Below, piece after piece: positions 22,037-28,753 of a stretch of 31,574 nucleotides of DNA. Location: positions 1 through 31,574 of the forward strand of contig JABIPM010000032.1 in assembly GCA_018658955.1 (NCBI GenBank). The letters are read 5' to 3'. How positions within the stretch are numbered: position 1 is the stretch's first letter; every line of letters starts with the position of its first letter. Under the pieces are notes generated by a model. It did not search any database and was not told where the DNA came from. It saw only the letters and a program-made list of their open reading frames with translations. Source of the stretch: Candidatus Woesearchaeota archaeon. Lineage in GTDB: Archaea; Nanobdellota; Nanobdellia; SCGC-AAA011-G17; UBA489. Made by a program: the position numbers and the translations under genes.

Positions 22037-22921
22037 ATGATGAAGATTCCTTTCTCAGTTTTACCTCCAAAACAACTTTACAGATATTCTAGATACTTTA
22101 GGGGTATTGCTCAAAGATTTGAAAGAAAATTGCCAGTTATGCAAATAAACCTTAATCAGGCAGAATCAACTATTGGTGCTATTGACTATATCAGTATGGC
22201 TTTTGCTGCTAGTTCACTTATGTTTTTTGTTTTCTTATTATTGCTTATGCCTGGATTAAAAATGGGTGCAGGATTAGGGGGAATTTTAATTCTTTCAGTG
22301 GTGTTGACAGTGTTTGTATTTTTTCAACAGTTATCTTATCCTAAGTTAGTTGCATCTAGAAGAGTTAGACTGATTGAACAAAATTTATTACCTGCATTAC
22401 AAGATATGCATGTAGAATTGAATGCCGGAGTTCCACTGTTTAACATCTTAGTAAATATTTCTAATGGACATTATGGTGAAGTTTCTAAGGAAATTGGTAA
22501 GGCTGTAAAAGAAATTAATTCAGGTTCTGATCAAGTTAATGCATTAGAAGATTTAGCTGTAAGAAATCCGTCTTTATTATTTAGAAGGGCTCTTTGGCAG
22601 ATAGTTAATGGTATGAAAACTGGGGCAGATATTGGAGGATTAATTGGCGATGTAATTAGTAGTATGGCAGATGAACAAATTACTCAAATTCAAAAGTATG
22701 GTGGGCAATTAAGTCCCTTAGCATTATTCTACATGCTTATTGCAGTTATTGCCCCATCATTAGGAACGACCTTTATTATTGTACTTTCTTCCTTTATTGA
22801 TCTTGGAGAAGATACAGTGAAAGTTATTTTTTATGGAATATTGGTTGTAACAATTTTCTTACAAATTGTGTTTATGGGAATGATTAAAGCTAGGAGGCCT
22901 ACGCTAATGTCGTATGATTAA
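22037..22921 (+). CDS. T2SSF-domain platform protein 1 (TadB/TadC/FlaJ-like)
   Basis: A 294-aa inner-membrane platform protein of type IV filament systems. I prefer ATG 22037; a TTG at 22031 overlaps the ATPase stop and adds two residues. Two TM helices (about 55-75 and 78-100, e.g. SMAFAASSLMFFVFLLLLMP) precede the cytoplasmic helical T2SSF domain, recognisable by LLPALQDMHVELNAGVPLFNIL and ALWQIVNGMKTGADIGGLIG, and two C-terminal TM helices follow. The single T2SSF domain and the presence of a second such gene directly after make this a TadB/TadC-like pair, unlike the single, longer FlaJ of archaella. It would couple ATPase motion to pilin extraction. Confidence 0.87.
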   Translation: MMKIPFSVLPPKQLYRYSRYFRGIAQRFERKLPVMQINLNQAESTIGAIDYISMAFAASSLMFFVFLLLLMPGLKMGAGLGGILILSVVLTVFVFFQQLSYPKLVASRRVRLIEQNLLPALQDMHVELNAGVPLFNILVNISNGHYGEVSKEIGKAVKEINSGSDQVNALEDLAVRNPSLLFRRALWQIVNGMKTGADIGGLIGDVISSMADEQITQIQKYGGQLSPLALFYMLIAVIAPSLGTTFIIVLSSFIDLGEDTVKVIFYGILVVTIFLQIVFMGMIKARRPTLMSYD

Positions 22922-22923
22922 TT

Positions 22924-23898
22924 ATGGTTAGAGCTATTGCAAGAATATATCCTTTAAAGGTCAGAAAAAGTTACAAACAGCTATTGCTTTATGCAAATAT
23001 ATCTACACCATTAGAAAAATATTTGACAGGAGTATTTATTGGAAGTTTGATTGCAGGATTAGTTTTGACTTTATTTTTAAGTTTATTTTTAGATTTTAAT
23101 CCCGTATTGTTGTATATATTTTCATTCTTTATTTCTCAATTAATTGTCCATTCATGGCTATCTTTAAATGCAGATTCTAGGGGAAAATTCGTTGAAGATT
23201 TATTACCCGATTTATTACAGCTAATGGCTTCCAATTTAAGGGCAGGATATACAATCGACAAGGCATTAATTCTTGCTGCTAGGCCAGAGTTTGGAAGTTT
23301 TAGAGATGAGATTAATAGAACTGGAAAAGAAGTTTCTACCGGTAAGGATTTCAATGAAGCACTTATTGACTTAAGTTCAAGAATTAAATCTAGTAAATTA
23401 GAAAAATCCGTTAGACTAATTGTTGCAGGGCAAAAAAGTGGAGGTTCATTAGTAGATTTACTTTCACAATCAGCTACGAATCTTAGACAACAAAAAATGA
23501 TTGACGATAGAATTAGATCTAATGTACTAGTTTATGTTATCTTTATTTTTGCAGCAATCGGTTTTGGAGCTCCAGTATTGTTTAGTTTAAGTTCATTTTT
23601 AATAGATATTATGAAAAATGTATTCTCTCAGGTTACATTACCAGATACTACTGGAAGTATTGATATGCCTATTAGTTTTTCCGAAGTAACAATTACCCCT
23701 GAATTTATTATGCAGTATACCATTCTTTCAATGATAATCTCTTCAGTTATGGGTTCTATGATTATAGGGCTGATTTCTAAAGGGAAAAAGCAAGCAGGAT
23801 TAAAATATATCCCAATATTAATAACCTTGACAATTTCTCTATTCTTCATAGTTAGAAGCATTATTAGCGGTTTACTTGGAGGATTGTTCACAATATAG
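22924..23898 (+). CDS. T2SSF-domain platform protein 2 (TadC/FlaJ-like)
   Basis: A 324-aa partner of the previous protein, starting 2 bp after its stop. Two TM helices (GVFIGSLIAGLVLTLFLSLF and the following one) are followed by the T2SSF domain: FVEDLLPDLLQLMASNLRAG, then SLEKS-like SKLEKSVRLIVAGQKSGGSL, and then TM helices VLVYVIFIFAAIGFGAPVLF, a linker outside, ILSMIISSVMGSMIIGLIS and a final one. The linker between the last helices (about 232-260) is longer than in protein 1. Together the two form the membrane base of the pilus; known archaeal Epd-type and bacterial Tad systems also use two such proteins. Confidence 0.87.
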   Translation: MVRAIARIYPLKVRKSYKQLLLYANISTPLEKYLTGVFIGSLIAGLVLTLFLSLFLDFNPVLLYIFSFFISQLIVHSWLSLNADSRGKFVEDLLPDLLQLMASNLRAGYTIDKALILAARPEFGSFRDEINRTGKEVSTGKDFNEALIDLSSRIKSSKLEKSVRLIVAGQKSGGSLVDLLSQSATNLRQQKMIDDRIRSNVLVYVIFIFAAIGFGAPVLFSLSSFLIDIMKNVFSQVTLPDTTGSIDMPISFSEVTITPEFIMQYTILSMIISSVMGSMIIGLISKGKKQAGLKYIPILITLTISLFFIVRSIISGLLGGLFTI

Positions 23899-23913
23899 GA
23901 CTTAGAAAAAGTT

Positions 23914-23922
23914 TTTTATATG
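23914..23922 (+). promoter_or_regulatory. TATA box of the KaiC-like gene
   Basis: TTTTATATG is centred 24 bp before the ATG at 23942; the gap to the platform gene is 43 bp. The KaiC-like gene may therefore be expressed independently of the pilus operon. Confidence 0.45.
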
Positions 23923-23941
23923 TGAAGAATAAGTTTAGATT

Positions 23942-24640
23942 ATGATTCGAAATGAACGAGTAGGCACAGGAATCTCTAAGATTGATAAATTAATCAGTGG
24001 CGGATTCAAAAAAAACTCCGTTAATCTTGTTGTAGGTAATGCTGGGTCAGGTAAAACAACATTAGCAATGCAATATCTTGTTGACGGTTTGAAAAAAGGT
24101 GAAGCGGGAATTTATATTACATTTGATGAAAATAAAGAAAAACTATACGACGATTTTGCTGAGTTTGGTTGGGAACTAGAAAGATTTGAAAGAATGGGAC
24201 TTTTAAAATTCTTAGAATATACGCCTGAACAAGTTAGGAGTTTGGTTTCTGAAGGCGGAGGAACATTAGATGTGCTTGTTTCTCAGATGAATGCTAAAAG
24301 AATTGTAGTTGACTCAATTAGTTCATTTTCAATGTTATTTATCAATGAGATTACTAAACGTGAATCTTCTTTAGGATTATTTGAATTATTTGGTAAATGG
24401 GGTTGTACTGCAGTGCTCACTGGACAAGCTAGTGATGTTAATGCTGATGAAATTGAATCCGATTTTGCATTTGAAGTTGATAGTATAATTGCATTACACC
24501 ATTTTAAGAAAAATGGTAAACGTGAAAGGGCTTTGGAAATTCTTAAGATGAGGGGCACAAAAATACCTGAAAAAACTATGCAAATGGGCATAAGTAATAA
24601 GGGGATTACTGTTGAACCAAATAAGATAGTTTCTAAGTAA
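23942..24640 (+). CDS. single-domain KaiC-like RecA-superfamily ATPase
   Basis: A 232-aa protein with one KaiC/RadA-type domain. It begins RVGTGISKIDKLISGGFKKN, then Walker A GNAGSGKTT (32-40), YITFDENKEKLYDDFAEFGW (about 57-76), Walker B region RIVVDSISSFSML (about 120-132), and the usual C-terminal strand ALEILKMRGTKI with the basic residues that close the nucleotide site. Archaeal genomes carry many such solo KaiC proteins; FlaH, which helps the archaellum ATPase, belongs to the same superfamily. Placed directly after a pilus ATPase and platform pair, a FlaH-like accessory role is attractive but inferred. Its last 8 bases overlap the 3' end of the convergent Lrp gene. It is not evidence for a circadian clock. 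Confidence 0.86.
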   Translation: MIRNERVGTGISKIDKLISGGFKKNSVNLVVGNAGSGKTTLAMQYLVDGLKKGEAGIYITFDENKEKLYDDFAEFGWELERFERMGLLKFLEYTPEQVRSLVSEGGGTLDVLVSQMNAKRIVVDSISSFSMLFINEITKRESSLGLFELFGKWGCTAVLTGQASDVNADEIESDFAFEVDSIIALHHFKKNGKRERALEILKMRGTKIPEKTMQMGISNKGITVEPNKIVSK

Positions 24641-25103
24641 ACGCTAGTTGAACTGCATTTTCTTTTGCTAAAAACTCTTCTTCTTTAATATCATCAATAA
24701 CGTAGTAAACATGTTTTTCAATTATGCTAAATTTTTCTTCTAAGTTTCCAATGAAATCTTCTAAATCTTTCATATTTCTAAAAATTGCTTCAAACATAAA
24801 ATCATACCCATTATTTATTCTATAAAGAGAATTAACATTATGATTTAGGGTTAATAGTGATTTAATTTCATTTCTGTCTGATTTTTCAACTTTGAGTATT
24901 ACTTTTGCCCTGCTATTGAATCCTAATGCTTGAAAGTCTAGTAAGGATGTATTTTTTTTAATAAATCCTCCAGTATGCATCTTAATTCTATCAAAAATGG
25001 TTGATACAGGTAACCCTGTCTTTCTAGAGATCTTTGTTAGCATCTCTCTTGAATTATTTCTCATATGGGAAATAATTTTTACGTCTTTTTTTGTAATTTT
25101 CAT
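24633..25103 (-). CDS. Lrp/AsnC-family transcriptional regulator
   Basis: A 156-aa regulator. The winged helix is about 1-50 (ITKKDVKIISHMRNNSREML and ISRKTGLPVSTIFDRIKMH), and the ligand-binding RAM domain about 60-140 (RAKVILKVEKSDRNEIKSLL, RINNGYDFMFEAIF). It probably forms dimers or octamers and may sense an amino acid or another small molecule. A good SD, AGAGGTG (25111-25117), lies 7 nt before the ATG, so the mRNA has a leader. A palindrome at 25127-25140 is a likely autoregulatory site. It lies divergent from the AbrB-PhoU gene, which it may control, and overlaps the convergent KaiC-like gene by 8 bp. Confidence 0.87.
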   Translation of the reverse strand: MKITKKDVKIISHMRNNSREMLTKISRKTGLPVSTIFDRIKMHTGGFIKKNTSLLDFQALGFNSRAKVILKVEKSDRNEIKSLLTLNHNVNSLYRINNGYDFMFEAIFRNMKDLEDFIGNLEEKFSIIEKHVYYVIDDIKEEEFLAKENAVQLAFT

Positions 25104-25126
25104 TTCGAAACACCTCTTGTTTTTTT

Positions 25127-25175
25127 GTCGTATTTACGACTAATGTGAAGAATATCCGAGAATACAAAAGAATAT
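25127..25175. promoter_or_regulatory. palindrome and 10-bp phased repeats in the lrp/abrB-phoU intergenic region
   Basis: GTCGTA-TT-TACGAC (25127-25140) is a perfect 6-bp-arm palindrome 24 bp before the lrp ATG. Further on, GAATAT, GAATAC and GAATAT start at 25150, 25160 and 25170, exactly one helical turn apart. Both patterns suit binding of an oligomeric regulator such as Lrp. The rest of the 145-bp gap is a run of TATAAT-type sequence. Confidence 0.4.
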
Positions 25176-25220
25176 TGATTAAATTATAATAATAATTATA
25201 ATATTATAATATCTATAAAT

Positions 25221-25229
25221 ATATAAATA
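25221..25229 (+). promoter_or_regulatory. TATA box of the AbrB-PhoU gene
   Basis: ATATAAATA is centred 24 bp before the ATG at 25249, in a very AT-rich stretch with further TATA-like copies; leaderless translation is likely. Confidence 0.45.
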
Positions 25230-25248
25230 AGACCTACTTTTTTTAGTT

Positions 25249-26154
25249 ATGGTAAAGAGAAAGGTATCATTAATAGGGCCCAGTACACTAATGGTTAGTT
25301 TGCCGAGTAAATGGGTTAAGGCGTTCGGTATTAAGAAAGGGGATGAAATAGAGATTACCGAAAATGGATCAAATCTTCTTTTAGAAAGTCAGAGATTGAA
25401 AAAAGGCGAAGCTTTGAGAATCAATCTTACTGGTCTTAATGCTAATTTGATTTATTACACAATTTATTCTGCTTATCGTGGAGGGAGTGAGGAAATTGAA
25501 CTTGTTTTTGATACAGAAAAAGTAATTAACAAAAATACTTGGGAAAAAGAGACGGTGTTAGATGTAATTAGTTCTGCAGTAGATAATTTGGTGGGCATGG
25601 AGATTATGACTCAGAGAAAAAACTATGTGCAGATTAAAGAGATATCTAAAGTTAATCGTGAAGAATTTTCTAATGCTTTGATGAGAATATTTATTACGTT
25701 AGTTAATACTTCTGAAGATATGGTGGATGCTATGAACAATAAAGATAAAGTGGTCCTCGAAAGAATAAAAAAGGTTTCAGATAAAAAAATAAATAAGTTA
25801 TGTGATTTCTGTGCTAGAATTATCAATAAGGGGGGGATTGTTGAAAATAACAAATCTCCGATTTATTATAACATTATTTCTACCCTTGAGGAGATTGGAG
25901 ATAGTCTGGAAGATCTTTGTGAAATAGGATTGAAAGATTTTAAAGTAGTTAAGAAAGTAAAAAAAGTAAATGGGTTGCTTGAAGTGCTTTATAGGCTGTT
26001 TTGTGATTATAAGGTGGATAAACTTAATGAGCTATATGAATTAAAAAATGAAATTAGGGATTTGAACGTTGATGGAAAACTTAAATTAAGCTTGAGTAAA
26101 ATTGCGTCATCTTGTTCTAAGATAATTCCAGAGGCAATAGCGTTACAACTATGA
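25249..26154 (+). CDS. AbrB (SpoVT-like) plus PhoU-like domain protein, 301 aa
   Basis: The N-terminal about 50 residues, KVSLIGPSTLMVSLPSKWVK then GIKKGDEIEITENGSNLLLE, form a swapped-hairpin AbrB/SpoVT DNA-binding domain. From about residue 90 the protein is all helical, with PhoU-like segments (SSAVDNLVGMEIM, IFITLVNTSEDMVDAMNNKD, YYNIISTLEEIGDSLEDLC). AbrB-PhoU fusions are common in archaea and are usually annotated as phosphate-uptake regulators, although no phosphate transport genes are in this window. It starts a four-gene run (to 28714) and overlaps the next gene by 4 nt, so it may regulate or assist that membrane protein and not a phosphate transporter. Confidence 0.82.
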   Translation: MVKRKVSLIGPSTLMVSLPSKWVKAFGIKKGDEIEITENGSNLLLESQRLKKGEALRINLTGLNANLIYYTIYSAYRGGSEEIELVFDTEKVINKNTWEKETVLDVISSAVDNLVGMEIMTQRKNYVQIKEISKVNREEFSNALMRIFITLVNTSEDMVDAMNNKDKVVLERIKKVSDKKINKLCDFCARIINKGGIVENNKSPIYYNIISTLEEIGDSLEDLCEIGLKDFKVVKKVKKVNGLLEVLYRLFCDYKVDKLNELYELKNEIRDLNVDGKLKLSLSKIASSCSKIIPEAIALQL

Positions 26155-27542
26155 TAACAAATAAACAGAAAGGGTTGATGGAATCACTTAAGGATGCAGG
26201 AATAGTAGTTGCTTCAATCTCAGTATTAATTATTTTATTTGGCCTTACTACTTTAGTTTCTAATTTTGAGATAGGAGGGGGTGCAATTACTGGGGAAGTT
26301 GTTGTTATTATGGGGGATTTGGGTGAAGACTATAATGTAAGTTTAGATTCTGATGAAGCCACAAATGAATTGAATGACAATTTAGTTTGTTGGATTGAAG
26401 GGGGAATTGGAGAACAAGATATAATTGTTATTGGAAATTTATTGAGAGACTTTGAATGTCCAGAAGGAGAAAAGAAAAACGTTACTGCTGTGATTGAAGA
26501 TGATTGTGTCTTAGTTAGTGTTGGAGATGAAGCAGCAACTAGACTTTGTTCTGAAGGTTTAATTCCTGAAATTAATATTCTCCTAACAGAAGAAAAAGAT
26601 GAAGGGTTTCCTGAAGACTTTAGTGTTCCTGAAACTAATTATTATTTTTATATTATCTTCTTTATTTTTATTGTATTTTTAGTCTTTGTTTGGAGAGAGT
26701 ATGAATTTGGAGTCAAAACTGATTTAGAACTTAAAGCTGAACAGAGATATTTGAGAAAGAAAGAGGAAAGAGAAGAGAAGGTTAGAAAAGCTATTGAAAG
26801 TGGATTAACGGCTAAAGAGAAGAAAATAGTATACCTTAATCCTGCACCGCCATTTGATGAAAAGAAAGCGAAAATGATTGAAAAAGCAAATAAATTAACT
26901 AAAACAAAAATAGCAAAATCAGATATGGAAAAAAGGAAAAAGAGAGAGAAAGAAAAAAATAAATTAATATCTGAATTTAATACTAGTGCTGAGAGAGTAA
27001 ATGAATTAATAATTAAAGGAAAGTTAAATGATGGAAGAAAAGAATATCTTCAGTTATTCGATATATATTCTTCTCTTGTAATAATCTTAGGTAAAAAGAA
27101 TAGAACCTTATTAGATAAAATTATGCAATACTTGTGTAATTATCTAGATGTTTTAGAAAAGATTAGAGGAAGTAAGCGTAAAGGGATGAAACAAAAGATA
27201 GATAGGGAAGCCCCATTTAATAAAATAACAGGTAAAACTGAAGTTTTAAGTATGGAAAAATTAGACCAAATGAGAGATTTAATTAAAAAGAAACATTATG
27301 ATCAGGCAAAGAATATGTTCTATGGTGGGCGTGTTGAAAAGTTCAATATTGATGACGCATTTAGAAATACAAAAACTAACAAGGAAAAAGATGAACTTAA
27401 AGAAATAGAAATAAGACATGATAAGTTACTTAAAGAAAAAATAGTGAATATATCTGAAGACGATTACTATAAATTCATGTTAAGACTTACAGAATTAAGA
27501 AAACAAATAAAGAACGAAGAATTAATTAAAAAGAAAAATTAA
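26151..27542 (+). CDS. two-TM protein with a Cys-containing outer loop and a long basic helical tail, 463 aa
   Basis: No family recognised. TM1 is about 15-37 (AGIVVASISVLIILFGLTTL). A loop outside (38-162) carries four Cys at 80, 103, 119 and 133, fit for two disulfides. TM2 is 163-181 (NYYFYIIFFIFIVFLVFVW). The cytoplasmic tail (182-463) is rich in Lys/Glu and helical, with a stretch at about 280-330 (LISEFNTSAERVNELIIKGK, then YLQLFDIYSSLVIILGKKNR) that has a helical-hairpin look and recurs in part near 375 (RDLIKKKHYDQAKNMFYGGR). The start MITNKQKGLMESL has a KG pair before the first helix, loosely recalling a prepilin leader, but no Q+1. ATGA overlap couples it to the AbrB-PhoU gene. Confidence 0.72.
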   Translation: MITNKQKGLMESLKDAGIVVASISVLIILFGLTTLVSNFEIGGGAITGEVVVIMGDLGEDYNVSLDSDEATNELNDNLVCWIEGGIGEQDIIVIGNLLRDFECPEGEKKNVTAVIEDDCVLVSVGDEAATRLCSEGLIPEINILLTEEKDEGFPEDFSVPETNYYFYIIFFIFIVFLVFVWREYEFGVKTDLELKAEQRYLRKKEEREEKVRKAIESGLTAKEKKIVYLNPAPPFDEKKAKMIEKANKLTKTKIAKSDMEKRKKREKEKNKLISEFNTSAERVNELIIKGKLNDGRKEYLQLFDIYSSLVIILGKKNRTLLDKIMQYLCNYLDVLEKIRGSKRKGMKQKIDREAPFNKITGKTEVLSMEKLDQMRDLIKKKHYDQAKNMFYGGRVEKFNIDDAFRNTKTNKEKDELKEIEIRHDKLLKEKIVNISEDDYYKFMLRLTELRKQIKNEELIKKKN

Positions 27543-27573
27543 TAAAGGTACTTATAAACATTAGAGGTGAAAA

Positions 27574-28251
27574 ATGGGGTTATTTGGTAAAAAAAAGAAG
27601 AGGAGTGTATCTAGACTTCCAGAATTGCCGAAATTCGGCGAAGAAGGAGATTTAAATCATTTAAGTGACTTAGGTGAACCAGGCATGCCCGATTATGAAT
27701 CTGCTTTTAACAAACCTCCAACTGAACCAATAGGTCCAATTATGGGAGAGAGCCCAATTAATAATCTTAAAGAAGAAACCATGCCAATTAGAGAGAGTGG
27801 AATAGGACGAAAAGAACCGACCTATCCTGAAAGACTGAGTAATGAACATTTTGACGAATTCTTACCTAAAGATACTAAAGGTATTGGAGAAGGTTCACCG
27901 TTTTCTAGAGGAAATTCTTTTGAAGCGGATAATTTTGAAATGCCACCAGTTGAAGAAAGATTACCGATGAAAAGAACAGCTATTGAATTACCCAGAATAC
28001 CTGACAGAGACATAAACATTCCAAAAGGTGTTAGAGACAATAGGCCGGTTTTTGTACAAATTGATGATTACAAAGAAGCAATGAATAACATTGAAGTGTT
28101 GAAACAAAAAATTAGAGAAGTTGAATACACTTTAGATAGATTAAATGAAATTAAATCTCAGGAACAATTAGAGTTGAGTAATTGTGAAACTGCACTAAGT
28201 AACATAAAGGAAAAATTAGTTGGAGTGGACAAAAAACTTTTTGAAATATAA
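27574..28251 (+). CDS. soluble protein with a disordered front and C-terminal coiled coil, 225 aa
   Basis: No family recognised. It opens MGLFGKKKKRSVSRLPELPK, a short hydrophobic-basic leader, then about 120 residues rich in Pro, Gly, Glu and Asn with little predicted structure (e.g. EPTYPERLSNEHFDEFLPKD). From about 155 a compact part begins (RPVFVQIDDYKEAMNNIEVL) and runs into a coiled coil (KQKIREVEYTLDRLNEIKSQ). This suggests an adaptor that binds something with its tail. SD AGAGGTGA at 27563-27570 is 4 nt before the ATG. Next gene starts 1 bp after the stop. Confidence 0.72.
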   Translation: MGLFGKKKKRSVSRLPELPKFGEEGDLNHLSDLGEPGMPDYESAFNKPPTEPIGPIMGESPINNLKEETMPIRESGIGRKEPTYPERLSNEHFDEFLPKDTKGIGEGSPFSRGNSFEADNFEMPPVEERLPMKRTAIELPRIPDRDINIPKGVRDNRPVFVQIDDYKEAMNNIEVLKQKIREVEYTLDRLNEIKSQEQLELSNCETALSNIKEKLVGVDKKLFEI

Positions 28252-28252
28252 G

Positions 28253-28714
28253 ATGTCCGTTCACGCTAAAATAGATGAGCCTTTAGAGCTTAGGAAAGAA
28301 ATTATGGAATGTGCAGTAATTTCTACTGATGCAATTAATTCTGAATCAAATCTTAAGGAACTAAGTAAACAAAAAAAGAAACTTATGACCCAATTAAAGA
28401 ATAATTTGACTGACTTAAAAAAATCAGTTAAACAATTCGAAAGATTATTACCTGCAATACCTCAAGAAGAGAAAATGAGGGCTAAGAGAGAAGAATTGAG
28501 AATATTGATGCAACAAGAGATGGCTGAAGAAATGGGTGGACAAATTAAACCTGTGGGCCAAATTAAAAAAGAACTAGATAGGATTAAAGGTAGAGACCCC
28601 AAGATTTTAAGGAAGAAGGTTGCTAATTTGAGCGAGCGTGAAGATCTTAGAAGAAATTTAGACGATATTCGAGGAAGATTGGCTAAATTGAAGAACCTAT
28701 TCCCTGATAAGTAA
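28253..28714 (+). CDS. coiled-coil protein, 153 aa
   Basis: I chose the ATG at 28253 (MSVHAKIDEPLELRKEIMEC), 1 bp after the preceding stop; an upstream TTG would force a longer overlap with no better sequence. The protein is almost entirely helical: NSESNLKELSKQKKKLMTQL and KNNLTDLKKSVKQFERLLPA in the middle, then a Met/Glu-rich segment and a basic C-terminal helix (REDLRRNLDDIRGRLAKLKN). No TM, no Cys cluster. With the previous gene, it looks like the pair of cytoplasmic partners of the membrane protein upstream. Function unknown. Confidence 0.7.
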   Translation: MSVHAKIDEPLELRKEIMECAVISTDAINSESNLKELSKQKKKLMTQLKNNLTDLKKSVKQFERLLPAIPQEEKMRAKREELRILMQQEMAEEMGGQIKPVGQIKKELDRIKGRDPKILRKKVANLSEREDLRRNLDDIRGRLAKLKNLFPDK

Positions 28715-28722
28715 TTGGATAA

Positions 28723-28731
28723 TTTTATATA
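28723..28731 (+). promoter_or_regulatory. TATA box of alaS
   Basis: TTTTATATA is centred 27 bp before ATG 28754, and so supports that start over the TTG at 28739, which would lie too near the box. Confidence 0.5.
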
Positions 28732-28753
28732 ATTCTAATTGAAGATTCTTAAT

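Noticed and set aside
23942..24640. Circadian-clock KaiC
   Set aside because: Only one KaiC domain and no KaiA/KaiB; solo KaiC ATPases are widespread in archaea.
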